A stretch of 64,000 nt of DNA from Marisa cornuarietis (lineage: Eukaryota > Mollusca > Gastropoda > Architaenioglossa > Ampullariidae): NCBI GenBank assembly GCA_004794655.1, contig SMMW01000003.1, positions 19,858,501-19,922,500 on the forward strand, read 5' to 3'. Both the position numbers and the translations under genes were made by a program. Position 1 is the first letter of the stretch; the number at the start of each line of letters is the position of its first letter. Of this stretch, positions 46,731 through 59,255 are shown piece by piece. Below the pieces are notes generated by a model. It searched no databases. It saw only the letters and a list, made by a program, of their open reading frames with translations, and was not told the DNA's origin.

Positions 46731-47500
46731 GTCGCAGGACATGATTGATCTGCTATGATAAATATAACAGCGACATATAGGTGCAGGACATGATTGATCT
46801 GCTATGATAAATATAACAGCGATATAAGGGTGCAGGACATGATTGATCTGCTATGATGAAATATAACAGTGATATAAGGGTGCAGGACATGATTGATCTG
46901 CTATGATGAAATATAACAGCGACATATAGGTGCAGGACATGATTGATCTGCTATGATAAATATAACAGCGATATAAGGGTGCAGGACATGATTGATCTGC
47001 TATGATGAAATATAACAGTGATATAAGGGTGCAGGACATGATTGATCTGCTATGATGAAATATAACAGCGACATATAGGTGCAGGACATGATTGATCTGC
47101 TATGATAAATATAACAGCGATATAAGGGATTGCAGGCGACATGATTGATCTGCTATGATGAAATATAACAGTGATATAAGGGTGCAGGACATGATTGATC
47201 TGCTATGATGAAATATAACAGCGACATATAGGTGCAGGACATGATTGATCTGCTATGATAAATATAACAGCGACATATAGGTGCAGGACATGATTGATCT
47301 GCTATAAATATAACAGCGACATATAGGTGCAGGACATGATTGATCTGCTATAAATATAACAGCGACATATATAGGTGCAGGACATGATTGATCTGCTATG
47401 ATAAATATAACAGCGATATAAGGGTTCAGGCCATGATTGATCTGCTATGATGAAATATAACAGTGATATAAGGGTGCAGGACTTGATTGATCTGTTAAAG
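46731..47500. repeat. 49-50 bp minisatellite, 16 copies, with three-unit higher-order pattern
   Basis: The core GTGCAGGACATGATTGATCT recurs 16 times (for example at 46743, 46792, 46841, 46891, 46941, 46990, 47040, 47090, counted at GATTGATCT). Units fall into four variants by ATGATAAAT/ATGATGAAAT, CAGCG/CAGTG and ACATATAGG/ATATAAGGG. The order is a-b-c-d-b-c-d-b-c-d-a-a-a-b-c, so a b-c-d block of about 149 bp has itself been duplicated. Confidence 0.95.
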
Positions 47501-47904
47501 TGACACTAAGAGGGTTGCTCGTGCAAAACCCACCACGAGCAGCGCGTTGTTCAAAGGCTCGCAAGCAATCATGAGGCTCATTGGTCACGTCTTGCCTCGC
47601 CCTCGCCCCTGCTGTCAAGACCTTTCTCCTACACCTTTCATCTCCTTGACCGAGTCCACGGCGTTGCCATGTCAACGAGCGTTGCTCCCAATGACAGACT
47701 GGCCCAACACACAACTGTGCAACCTTCCAACACCGACTGAGTTGAACGAGTACAACATACACATTTCTCAAACCTATTCACTAGAAAAAGAAAGATCACC
47801 AGCTTAGGAGAGAGAGGACAAAAAAGAGAGAGAAGAAATAAAGACAGAACAGGGTAGAGAGTGCTCTTGTCCAAAAACCTCTGCGCATCAGTATTTTAGC
47901 CATA

Positions 47905-48440
47905 AACCTCTAAGGGCATTACAATGCTCTTGTTCATAAAATTAAGGGCATCACAGTGCTCTTGTTCATAAACCTTTAAGGGCATTACAGTGCTCTTGTT
48001 CATAAACCTTTAAGGGCATTACAATGCTCTTGTTCATAAACCTTTAAGGGCATTACAGTGCTCTTGTTCATAAACCTTTAAGGGGATTACAATGCTCTTG
48101 TTCATAAAATTAAGGGCATCACAGTGCTCTTGTTCATAAACCTTTAAGGGCATTACAATGCTCTTGTTCATAAGACTCAAAAGGCATCAGAGTGCCCTTG
48201 TCCAGAAACTTCTAATGGCATTTTATTGGTCCTGCCTAAAAACCTCTAAACGCAATGACAATTCTCTTGCCCGCAAATCTCTAAGAGGATGGCAATACTC
48301 TTGTTCATAAACCTGTAAGGGCATTAGTATTTTTTGTCCATAAAAACTCTAAGGGCATTACAATGCTCTTGTTCATAAGACTTAAAGGGCATTACAGTAC
48401 CCACTGCCCATAAACTTGTAAGTGCATTACAGTGCTCTTG
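47905..48440. repeat. 34-bp minisatellite, about 15 copies
   Basis: Unit approximates TGCTCTTGTTCATAAACCTT then TAAGGGCATTACAA. Clean copies start at 47925, 47958, 47991, 48025, 48059, 48093, 48125 and 48159, then grow more diverged toward 48440. Confidence 0.93.
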
Positions 48441-50590
48441 TAGAAGAGGGAGGTCAACATGCCATCAAGGTTGAAAGGGATCAGCCATGTTGGTTTTATT
48501 ACTTTGACCTGTCGGCTCACTTGACAACACGGCTGTCGGCACAGATGAAAGACAATTCCAGTGCGTGCTGAATGTCATCCTGGCCCGTCCGTCTTCCTTC
48601 CTCATCTCTGACGATAAAAGCGATTTAAGCTCACCCTGAGCTCACCCTTGATTTTGACTTCTTGTTTGCTGGCACGCGACCCGATACTGACTGCAAACTT
48701 TGTCATCAAGAGCCTACACCAGGTTTCAACTGTTTGTTTCTCGGTCCTTACCTTCTCCCTCGTCTTTCTTGTTCGTGTCTGTGTCTTCTTCTCTACATTT
48801 TTTTTCTCATCTATCAGAATATTTTCTTTTTCTCTGTCCATGTCTTCTTTGATCCCTTTCTCTGTATGCTCCGCATGCACACAGTTCTTTGTTTCATACT
48901 TATTGGTTCTAACTTATTCTTCTGTCTGGAGGTATACATAAAATGCATTCAAAGGTTATAGGTCACTCGCTCGAGTGAAAAATGTGGATATGGAGTCGGT
49001 TCTTTTATGCTTTTATATTTCTCTCTGCTGTGAGCTTGTGTACTTGGTCGGTGCGTGGTGACTTCCTGTGTACACGTGTGTGTGTGTGTGTGGGGGGAGG
49101 AGCGAGTGTGTCCGTGTGCGTGCATGAGACAGAGAGAAAGAGAGAGAAAGAGAGAGTGTGTGTATATATATATTATGTGCGTGGGCACGTGCTTGCCATT
49201 AGGTGAAGGAGGAGGAGGAGGCAAGAGATGGGCCAAAGTACTTTCATTTCCGGTGTCTAGGACGAGATGCCGAGAACGGATCGGCTTTTACAACACAACT
49301 AAGACTTTCTTTGCTGCTATTAGCACGACTGTCCTTAACAGTCCCAACTTCAGCAGGACAGGCCAGCATTCATGCCTTGATAATGACCGACAGCGGCCAC
49401 GACTCTATAAACCAGACGGCAGACATTGTCGAAAATAACATTTCGAGCTGTTTTCTGAGGCTAATATTAGGAAACAAGAAAATGCTGAGAATGATTGAGA
49501 AGGTGACTGCGTGAAAGTTGTTAAGCAAGGTGGAATTTTTGTGATGTTCAGTCATGGCTACAAAATGAGATTTTGTTTGCATCAGTATGGAATACATCAT
49601 AACATGTTTTTGAAAAGAAGGAAGAAGAAGAAGGAAGAAGAAGAAGAAAGTGGGGAGAGAGGGAGGGGGGATAGTATGGGGTGTATGGACGCCATGTTAC
49701 TGAGCGAGGAATGAAAACGTTCATAACAAGAGAAATTATTTTGAATGCCCTACTCTTCTACAAAACATTTTCAAGGAACATGAACGACCAACCCTCCCAT
49801 GACAAAGATTAAAAAGCTCTGAAGATGACAGATAGACAATCAAGGGGGAGGAGGGGGCTGATATGTAATGTTTCTGCACATAGCACAAAGCGCAGTGAGT
49901 TCGATATCACAACCCATACGACAAAACTATCTCGAACAGTTTTAAAGATTTCAAGATTAAATCGATTTGGGAAATTTCAATGATTCTGAACTTTTACGCA
50001 TCAGGTTTGGTTAGAAATATCAGAACCTGAAAATAATGAGGCAGATCTGATTCTTTGGAAATACTTTACAACCGTAACAACGCGGAATACACTAATATTA
50101 CGAACAAGAGAGATATTACTTGAATGAATGCCGCTGCTGCTTTCAAGGGCTGGCAATCTTAATAATTAAAGACAAGATATTTTCCGACAACCATGCACTA
50201 ATTCACCGATCGCAGTTCACTCATTGACCTTTATTGAAGGAAGGAAGTAAGACATTTTTGAAATCAAGAGAGTCTATCACTCATTACCCTGCAGAGGATT
50301 ACAAGAACAGTCCACGGAAGAGCTTTAATCATCCTCTCAGGTCTGCATAATGTCTTCGATTTCTCCGTCGTTGTCTCTCATTTTGCCACAAAAAGTTCAG
50401 TTCCTACTGATATATAATCATTATTCTCTCAGCGCGGATTTCGTTGTATTTTCAAGGTGAAAGAAGAAAATCGATGTCAAGAACCCGGCTGAAGGCCGCA
50501 GGGTTCGTCACTTCCAATAACAGACTGCTGGACAAGCATCAAAGAATGAATAGCAAGCATGGGGACGATTCTGCTATTAATTCTTTGTCA
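48441..50590. other. Intergenic, no gene supported
   Basis: Holds a GT/GA-rich stretch (49071-49165) and a purine-rich AAG/GGA stretch (49614-49670). Several overlapping open frames are explained by low complexity. Confidence 0.5.
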
Positions 50591-50597
50591 GTTCCAA

Positions 50598-50700
50598 CAC
50601 ATCTGATCTTTGATTACAACTCCGCCACTTCTACCAAATGTGATCTTTGATTACAAGTCCACCAATTCCACCAAATCTGATCTTTGATTACAAGTCCGCG
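50598..50700. repeat. 37-bp tandem repeat, about 2.8 copies
   Basis: GATCTTTGATTACAA recurs at 50605, 50642 and 50679, followed each time by a TCCGCCA/TCCACCAA-like block. Confidence 0.9.
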
Positions 50701-51218
50701 CCAGACGTTTTCGAGATACTACTTTGAGGTGAAAATGCTTCCACCAAGCCTGTTATCACGTTTCCCAACAACAGCAACTATTATTCACGTAGTCTGTCTG
50801 ATCCAATACCCAGGCTACAGCTGCCGAAAGGCATGAAGTTTATCGCCACTCTCACCTGAGCATGAGGCTTAACGATTCTTTTCCGCCTCGACTAACCACC
50901 TGAGGGAGTATAGATAATTTATAGACGGCACCACCACATTTAAGAGCTGAGAGAAGGACACAGGGTCAGTAAAACAACAGAATCGTAGTCCTACGGGGTT
51001 TGCCGCATCAGATGCAGGCTGGATGTAAAATGTGGCGCCGCTAGTGTTTAGATGATAAATACTGGTCCTGGTTGATTGACCGTTATTAGCTCGTTCGGGT
51101 CCAGAAAATCTGGCGGTGTCAACTTTTAAAGAAACAGTCCAAAACGATAAACAATTCTTTACTTTCAGGTTGATGCAAATCAAACCACATACACTAATGC
51201 ACTAATTCTAACTCTACT

Positions 51219-51384
51219 AGCGGCGACACACGCCCTCTTCAACTTTAAAAACTTAACGGCGACACACGCCTACAATACCCTAACTGGCCTAACATCTAAA
51301 CACGAGCGGCGACACACGCCCGCACTAACCCTACAACTAGCGGCGACACACGCCCGCTTCAACTTTAAAACTTAGCGGCGACAT
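51219..51384. repeat. Short tandem array with conserved GCGGCGACACACGCC core
   Basis: The 15-bp core occurs at about 51220, 51256 (one change), 51306, 51340 and 51375 (cut), spaced 34-50 bp apart; AACTTTAAAA-type spacers recur. It ends abruptly in a GAT/AAT run that begins the next LINE tail. Confidence 0.9.
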
Positions 51385-51740
51385 GATGATGATGATGATA
51401 ATAAAAATAAAAATAAAAATAATACTAATAATAATAATAAATGAAGATTTTTATAGCACATATTCACACTCATAGAGAGCATGCTCTTAGTGCTTAAAAC
51501 AAGGAAGAGACGTGGACTAAATGGATAGAACACGAGGGGCGTAAGAATAAACGACAATACTGACGACAAACAGAAAACAAAGATGGAAAACACAAAAAAG
51601 ACACCAAGTAACAGAACATAGAAAATATAGTGATTTTGCAGAGAAAGATGGTAGAAAATTAGCAAGAGCAGAAGGGGGGAGGGTAAGAAGGACGAGCAAT
51701 GTGTGGACTGTGTTAGGAGCAATGCTCAAGAAAGAGGTGC
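51385..51740 (-). mobile_element. LINE 3' tail, copy 5 of the recurrent family
   Basis: Plus strand: (GAT)n and (AAT)n, then ATGAAGATTTTTATAGCACA, TATTCACACTCATAGAGAGC and ATGCTCTTAGTGC, through to GTGTGGACTGTGTTAGGAGC. Minus orientation, 5'-truncated, close to the copy at 44.4 kb. Confidence 0.88.
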
Positions 51741-51743
51741 TTT

Positions 51744-51796
51744 TATGATGATGATGATGATGATGGATGATGGATGATGATGATGATGATGATGAT
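51744..51796. repeat. (ATG)n microsatellite
   Basis: Imperfect GAT/ATG run just beyond LINE tail copy 5. Confidence 0.9.
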
Positions 51797-51928
51797 GTCC
51801 ATTTGTAACGCGCAGGTATCCATTCAGAAGAATATAATTCTATAATTCTATAACCTACTTGCTTCTTCTCTCTCAACGATCACTCAAAAACGTTAGGCAT
51901 GCGCTCTCTTGGTCGAACATTTTTTTAC

Positions 51929-52025
51929 ATCAAAGCTTGCGTCATTCATCAAGACTTGCGTCAATCATCAAAGCTTGCGTCATTCATCAAGACTTGCGTC
52001 AATCATCAAAGCTTACCTCATTCAC
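51929..52025. repeat. 18/36-bp tandem repeat
   Basis: Two alternating 18-bp units, CATCAAAGCTTGCGTCAT and CATCAAGACTTGCGTCAA, form a 36-bp higher unit present about 2.6 times. Confidence 0.92.
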
Positions 52026-53980
52026 ACTCGCTCACGTGCTCGATAGGATGACCTAGACCCACTAAAACGTTTCATTCGTAAGAGATGGCATTCCTTTAAG
52101 TACCAAAGTCAGTAGTGCTACACGCTTTGAGCTCCTGATCAAATACTGTGACCTTATAGGGGCAGACACGTCACGTGTACACTGTACAATGCTACAAGAT
52201 TATGAAATATTTTCAATATTTCAGACAATTTCTGCTTTTTTTATCTTGTTTGTCTTGTCTACATCAGTAACATGTAAAATCGGCCCTTAACTCTTTTGTT
52301 ATGAAATCCACGTATAACCACGACACGCAACGGATACGACTTTCTACTGAGGTGACCTGAAAGCAAACCATGTCGAGTTGTTATTATCATGAAATGCATT
52401 TAGTTTGTTCTACTACATTCAACATAAATCAAGTTAACTTTTCCGTTAGTTGCTGACGTGCTGAAGCGAATCCCGCCAACATCATTTGATGACATCTTCA
52501 TGTTCTCAGAGTTCTCGTGATGGCGCGCCTGATAACCTCTTCTATCGACTACAGCTCTACACAGACCTATAGACCGGCCCTATTGTTGTCACTTTTCTTC
52601 TGTTCCTGGTCCTCAGTGCCTAAAATGCTGGTGAAAGTAGTCCACAGACGAATGGCGAAAGGTCTGGATGCAAACAATCTCGCCCCCGAGTATTAATCAG
52701 CGCATGGTCTTGCCTGCGGTCCAGAAGTGGACCTCGTCAAAGTCGCCCAAGAGCGGTCGTCGGCTGTGAGCAATGCTGAAGAGGGGGGCTGTCTGGTGGA
52801 TGCTGGCAAGAAGCAAGCAATTCAGGAGCTTGGGATTCAGCCGTTGTTTGAGTTAAAGAGAAAGCGCTAAAGGGCTGAACAAACCACGTTGGGCTGCTCT
52901 TGTGTACCGTGTTTTCTACATTTAACACTAATTAAACTAGCTTTTCTGTTGGATTCCACCATACCTTACAGTTAAGAAGATGGAAAGTAGCAGTTCTCTC
53001 GCTTGCCCCCGCTGTCAGGCTACTCGTTAAGCACGTGTCACGGTCTCCATCAGCCTTCAGCGGCAAGTTACAGCAGATCGTTACCAGATGCTCGAGCTCA
53101 GCATGTTATTAAAATATTAAAATATTAAAATTTAGCCCGCCATGTCATTATTACAAAAAAAACGTATAGGTCAGCACACCGTGTTTACACAAAAATATCA
53201 ATCATCGTATCGTGTTTTTACTGAACTGTACGTCTGGTATTCTTGCATAAAACAGTATGTCAGTCTGCTGCATGTACTACAAAAAATATACGTCAATGTT
53301 TTTGTTTAGACGGGAAAAAGTCACATTGCCATGTTTCTCTAAAAATATATATCACTGTGCCATTAAAAAACTCCCCAAATATGTCAGTTTTCTGTTTTTC
53401 AGTGTGTCACGTTTATGACATCGGCCATGTTTCGTCACTAACTCATCTCCAATGACAGTTCCTCAACATCTATAAAAGATACAAGAGAATAACAGAAAGG
53501 CCCGGTTTTAGACATTTTATTTTCTTTGGCATAAAAATGTCTGCGATTTTGCCGCCATCTACAACGTCGGTCATCGTTGTGGTCTGTGGGTTTCTCTCTG
53601 TCGGATGTCGTTTGTACTGACCCCGAGCGCCGCAAGCAATTGATTGCTGATTTTCTCCAGGGGCCTGCACGTCCCTTGCTGCTTCCTTCTCTTACTTCTT
53701 GGTGCCACAAAGCTTGTCACGTGACCGTCTGGCACCATCTGTCTGTTGTCTGAAAGGAGGCGTTGGTCAAATGCCACTACAGCTACCAACAGATGACTCT
53801 TGTTCTGTGCGAGTTGGACGAGATTACAAGCATCTGGCGTAGGAGTCAAATGCGCGAGACAAAAGAGCGATTTTTTTCTGTCTGATCAGAGACTTGGGGG
53901 GTGGGGACAATGGAGTCCCCTCTTCTTGTGGCTATCAGTAGTGAGTTATTGAGAAGCTTGTGGTCATCAGTTGCTGACCT
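52026..53980. other. Intergenic, no gene supported
   Basis: Unique-looking sequence. 52440-52570 is GC-richer and contains TTTGATGACATCTTCATGTT. No exon or element recognised. Confidence 0.45.
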
Positions 53981-53983
53981 GTG

Positions 53984-54010
53984 TGTGGGTGGGTGGGTGG
54001 GTGGGTGGGG
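53984..54010. repeat. (GTGG)n repeat
   Basis: GTGGGTGG units, G-rich strand on plus; potentially able to form a G-quadruplex. Confidence 0.9.
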
Positions 54011-54262
54011 TCGTGGGAGCGGGTTCTGAGGAGCTGTCAGTGGATAGTTGCTTGTGTATTGGTGCAGACGAGATGATCTTGTCAGGCAAGGGTCAGACAC
54101 CTGTCTTCTGTCGGTGTTTACTCATGGATGAGAAATAATACACACGAACAAACATTTGTCTCATTGCGGTGTGTAATAATTTTTTCTCACAAACACAACG
54201 TAACTGGCTTAAAAGATAAATTGTAATATGTGTGTGTATATATATACACTCATCGTATATAA

Positions 54263-54297
<35 letters not shown>
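54263..54297. repeat. (CT)n(CA)n microsatellite
   Basis: About 9 CT then 8 CA units immediately before the SINE. Confidence 0.9.
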
Positions 54298-54629
54298 GGG
54301 GGCGTCCGTTAGTGAAGTGGTTAAAACGCGCTTGTCACCACTGCAGTGAGAATCTCAGGGTTCAGATCTTTGTATGCGACATCTGTCCGCAGGGCTGGGC
54401 GTCGGGGGTTTTCTCCGGGTACTCCGCAGTGGCGTAGGAAGGGAGGGAGGCAAGGGGGGCAGCTGCCCCCCAAAAAAGATGCCGGGAAGGCAAGAATGTG
54501 AACGTTATTCATTGTCAGCATGGAGCTTGCCCCCCCCCCCAAAGCCGAGCATCTTCCTACGCCACTGCTCCGGTTTCCTCCCATAGTGCGAAATAACCTC
54601 AAGGTGGAAGCACTTTCATATCAACCACC

Positions 54630-54631
<2 letters not shown>
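54298..54631 (+). mobile_element. tRNA-like SINE with a nested MITE
   Basis: Head GGGGCGTCCGTTAGTGAAGT and GTTAAAACGCGCTTGTCACC resembles a tRNA-derived A-box region; GGTTCAGATC is B-box-like; the body GTTTTCTCCGGGTACTCCG continues after the nested element with GTTTCCTCCCATAGTGCG. The tail runs into a long (CA)n. Shares its body with the fragments at 11.3 and 37.6 kb and its head with the SINE at 25.5 kb. Confidence 0.82.
54427..54567. mobile_element. 141-bp MITE inserted in the SINE
   Basis: Ends are the inverted repeat CAGTGGCGTAGGAAG (54427-54441) and its complement (54553-54567). CTCCG flanks it on both sides (54422-54426 and 54568-54572). Removing the insert and one CTCCG rejoins the SINE body as GGGTACTCCGGTTTCCTCC. 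The CAGTGGCGTA end looks hAT-like, but hAT normally makes 8-bp duplications, so the family is uncertain. Confidence 0.88.

Positions 54632-54716
<85 letters not shown>
54632..54716. repeat. (CA)n microsatellite, about 42 units
   Basis: Uninterrupted CA run at the 3' end of the SINE. Confidence 0.97.
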
Positions 54717-54717
<1 letters not shown>

Positions 54718-54789
54718 CCTTACAAAACTAAATCTCATACTGAGGAGCAGGCCAGCGAATGACAGAACATTTGTTATTATGACGAGGCA

Positions 54790-55125
54790 GTGAAGCAAAC
54801 ACGAGGCCGGGGAGGTATTAGGGGACCGGCGTGACGCCTGATCACACCCGCTGGCCGCTGACCCGAGAAGCCGGGATCACGAGTGCCTGTAGCCGTGGTG
54901 GTGTCATCATGCGGTTAAAGCAGCTGTGAGGAGGACGCCATGCTGCTGGGGGGGGGGGAGACAAATTGCTCATTAGTTAGCGAGGCCGAGGGGCTGCTGG
55001 CCGGGCGATACGAGGAGGTCCCCCCTCTCTCGCGTTCTCGCACAATTTCATCTCCCCTTACTTACATTACCGCGCAGACAAGCGGGACGAACCCCCCTTC
55101 CCCCAGGCTGGTCGTCCCGCCGTCA
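54790..55125. other. GC-rich single-copy-looking segment
   Basis: Contains TTGCTCATTAGTTAGCGAGG, TTTCATCTCCCCTTACTTAC and ATTACCGCGCAGACAAGCGG. No convincing coding exon. Candidate conserved non-coding or regulatory DNA only by its composition contrast. Confidence 0.35.
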
Positions 55126-55310
55126 ATTGAGTCAGTCTGGCTGTGCTAGCACCCTACATCACATTCTCATCGAAGAAATTTCTTTCTTGTCACCACAGCG
55201 ACGGAGACTGTTTTTAGCCTCAGTCAGTATAACAATGGCAGGATATTGTACTTCCAGACAAGCTTCTTCGCATCAGGACGTCGGAGAGAAATTATGTGAC
55301 GTAAATAAAG

Positions 55311-55311
<1 letters not shown>

Positions 55312-55387
<76 letters not shown>
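55312..55387. repeat. (GAT)n microsatellite, about 25 units
   Basis: Near-perfect GAT run; the poly-Met frame over it is an artefact. Confidence 0.97.
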
Positions 55388-56590
55388 GTGGTAGCAATGA
55401 CCACCAACATCAGTCGTTGCTGACCTCCCCCTTTTCATTTTCAGCATAATCGTATGTCGCTTGGTTTCAAAATAAACCTATCCCTCCGTTCTTTGATTTA
55501 TTCATATATTCATATACTCATATATTCACAGTCAAACTAAAATTTGTTGCGTTCATAAAGTACGGAGGAAAATATATTTTATACACATTTCAACCAGAAT
55601 TTAAAACTAATTTATTCTAAGTTGCTCGATTTAAGCTTGAAATGAGACCTGTTCAGTTACAACAAAGAAGAGCGCCTAAATAATGTGATTAACATTTTCC
55701 CTTAAATCATTCCTCTTTCGGATAAATTACAGTTGGAATTTATTATTTATTTTTTGCGCAACTGCTTCGTTTGCTTTATACTTTTTAACGTTATAACTTA
55801 CATAAAATATTGAAAAGGTAAATAAATATTTTTAAAGATGTGAACCGTTAATAAATTAATTTTAATAATTATAACAAGAAAGATTTTATTGCGCATTTCT
55901 CCACTGTAGATTCAATGCGTTTTACACAAATGAAACCAAATAACTTCTAAATACAAATTCAAAATACTCCTTATGCATCTTCAAGCACAGACCAAAGATA
56001 TCAACAAACAGTTACACAGAGACACCAACAGACAGAAATACAAAGCAGGAAAAGAAAATGGAGGATGCTGCACACAAACATGCCACATCAACATTGCATA
56101 GAAAGCATCACAGTCAGTTAGTCAGGTTGGGTGAGCACCTCAAGTCTACAGTTGAAGTAGTGTTGATGGATGTCCAAACGGCGAGAAAGACAAGTAGACA
56201 CAAGTGCACACAAATTGTTGGTCGAGATGTCGCATCCACTCAGTAGCAGTGCAAACAGTTCAGGGTTCAGTCTACTCTGTTGACAGACATAGACACAGAC
56301 TCTATGATGTTGCAAGTAAATCAAGTGGTTCGGAGACGAGAAGGTATCAAATGTGCAGTGAAGAACAGAAGGTGGCACAGATATGGCTGTAGAGAGTAGC
56401 TGCTAGTCGACAAAAACAAGCTGGCACAAGTATTTAAAAAAAAAACTGCGAACAGAAGCAGACAGAAAAACGAAAGCACAGACGAACAGTGGACATCAAA
56501 ATCGACAAAAATCACTGGCAACGGCAGACAGAGGATGAATGATAAGGAAAAAGATGGAGAGCAGTCACTTCGAGCCGATTAGACGAAGGG
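55388..56590. other. Intergenic, no gene supported
   Basis: AT-rich first half, then 55980-56520 which is rich in ACAGA words. Nothing recognised. Confidence 0.5.
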
Positions 56591-56629
56591 TCACTCACTC
56601 ACTCACTCACTCACTCACTCACTCACTCA

Positions 56630-56720
<91 letters not shown>
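56591..56720. repeat. (CACT)n followed by (CA)n
   Basis: About ten CACT units to 56633 then about 44 CA units to 56720. Confidence 0.96.
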
Positions 56721-56722
<2 letters not shown>

Positions 56723-58009
56723 CCTTCAAATAAATAAATTCTGTTTTCCCCAGTTTTTCGTACTTTAAGCTGGTTGCTTGAAACCTTTTTGCTGTAAAAC
56801 TATGTAGGTTGGTTTTATTTTAAAGGTAGAAAAATAAATTTTACATAACTTTTCCAATAAGCAAGAGAACTTTTAAATCTTGACTATCGCTATCTAAATC
56901 AAGTGTTAATAACAACAGTCATATATCTGATTTTTTTTAGAATATTAAGTGTAATGTTAAATATCATCAAGGAGACAGCTGGGAGGACGTTTATATTGCC
57001 TGTACAGAATAAAGAGTATGCCATTCTTTTTTTTTTTTTAAAGCTGAACCAGTTAAAAAGGTACCGGAATTTGCTTCGCTTATCCAGAATTAATAATTAC
57101 CAGAAAACAAGTACAGGGACGCTAATAGTAAAGAATTTGTAATTTTACGTTTGTGAAAATTTTCAATCGAAGGAAAAAAGTAACTCGAATTGCAAACAGT
57201 AAAGAAATAACATTAAAAAATTTAATTATCGGAAATATTACGCTAAGACTAGCTCTGGAAACAGGTGTTTTAATCGTTAGTTTTTGGACCAGATGATCGT
57301 GAAATAGTTTTTGCTCATTTACAATTTGATCTGCAGAACATGCAAGTGCTGATGAGCAGTATAAGTTGATTTGCTGAGGCACTAGTGCTTCACCCAAAAA
57401 TCATGTTTGTTTGGAGATTAGCTTTAGCAATTATCCTTCTGATCCCAGCTGCTAATAAGAATGTGTAACTGTCGCCTACTAAATTTTAACAAATTAAAGT
57501 TAAATCGTTGTTGTTCTCGTTGACAGAGGAAACATGCATTCATGCTTACCTCAGACTGCACCTTGTAGCCACGTGCACATAAAACTGATTTCAAAGCCAA
57601 AAAAAAACAAACACTCAAACAGGAACTCAATTTTTACTTGACCTGTAATAGATGGACAGTGATTATTTTCCTCCGATTTCCTCAAACTTCTAAACCACTG
57701 GAGCACAACATTTGACATTTAGACATTTCTGTTATTTAATACACACAGCACCGTGCTTGTAGTGAAAAAGAGAAAGTGAGCGGTCCTCAGACACAAACCT
57801 TAATGATGTGGCACTGGGTGAGTGGGTGTCACTTCTGTGCACGCCCGGGAGAATGGGTTGGTGTGGGAGGTGAAATATGTTGTACATTTTCTTATACCGC
57901 ACGTGCATTGCCTTTCCTGGACCATGAATCTGTTTGCCTGGCGCTGCTGTCATTTTTGTCTGCTACCTAAATCATTCAAGTTACTGAATATTAAGGTTAT
58001 CAGTGTAGT

Positions 58010-58012
<3 letters not shown>
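56721..58012. other. Intergenic, no gene supported
   Basis: AT-rich unique-looking sequence without exon signals or recognised elements. Confidence 0.5.

Positions 58013-58088
<76 letters not shown>
58013..58088. repeat. (CA)n microsatellite, about 38 units
   Basis: Uninterrupted CA run. Confidence 0.97.
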
Positions 58089-58089
<1 letters not shown>

Positions 58090-59240
58090 GGGCGAGCGGG
58101 AGTTTGACATGTTATTTCTTTGCTAGTTCCTCTACATTTGTTTCTGCCATCATGTACAGGCGTCTTCCACTCTCATCAGTAAGATAAAGATGCTTATTGT
58201 ATTTTTGTATTTGTACTTTTATATGTTTGTTTATTTTATTACATTTCTTATTTTACGCAGTTGTCACTCGTGAAGCGAGAAAATGCTTGTGTGTGCGAGT
58301 GCATGTGTGATTAGCTATGTGGAGATATTGTAGACACAGCATCCACAGATGTGTACAGCATCCAGAGATTTGATATAGTTATTTATGTGCAGCTGTGTCA
58401 CAGAGAATATGTGCAGATGTGACAGTTTGTAGTCCACACAATAGCAATCAGTTTGGAAATTGACTTGTTTATGGTAAATAATAAACTGGCTAGCTTTACT
58501 CAGCTCAAGAGTCCTCTAGGATTCCCGTCTACTAGCTTCGGCCATTATGTCCACCCACATGATGAATATGGGCAGGTAATGGAGCGGAGCAGAGCGAGTG
58601 AAAACAGATACACCACTCGGTGGCACTCGAGAAAGTTCCATAGAAACCACACGAGGAAACCGAAGCTCGATGGCTGGGTGCTGGTCCCAAAGAGTCAGAA
58701 GCGGACACGGCATTCAATTACAGTCTGTTCGCCAGCAACAAGACACACTGGGAACCTGCGAGACCCGTCACTTACAATCGAGTTTGGGCCATTCTTATGA
58801 GGAGGACCGCACTGACGTGAATGGCCTGCTTTTGCCGCCATGTCTGCTTTTGAGACATCACGCATGGATTTTTTTTTAAAGGATGAAGCAAGCCGGTACT
58901 GGCCGACCTCTCTGCTGGACTATAGACAGCCCCTTCCTGGGCCACTAAATCTATTTGGTTAATAGCAAGTGGAGCCGAGCTAGGACTTCAAGATGGCGAC
59001 GTGCAAAACAAGCCACGTGCCACCTCTGACCTGTTGCGCTTTGACTCCAAGAAAACGTGACTGGCACTCCGGACATGCATAACTATTGGTTCGTGTCGGG
59101 TCAATGCAGATCGTACACCACTTCATGGCTGGTGAGCACGAAAGGCTTGGGAGAGACTGATGTAAAAACAGGTCTTGACGTCCGTGACACAACTGAGACG
59201 TGCTGTGGAACACCACCAGCTTATGAAGCCATTGCCGGTG
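58089..59240. other. Intergenic, partly GC-rich
   Basis: 58560-59000 is GC-richer and unique-looking (for example GGCCACTAAATCTATTTGGT at 58938). Overlapping open frames on both strands lack splice signals or known motifs. Confidence 0.4.
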
Positions 59241-59243
59241 CAC

Positions 59244-59255
59244 TGTATGTATGTA

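Noticed and set aside
47905..48440. CRISPR-like array
   Set aside because: The 34-bp units are directly adjacent tandem copies without unique spacers, in an animal nuclear genome.
55127..55423. Poly-Met protein, and the poly-His/poly-Met frames at 62153-62575
   Set aside because: Translations of GAT and CAT microsatellites.
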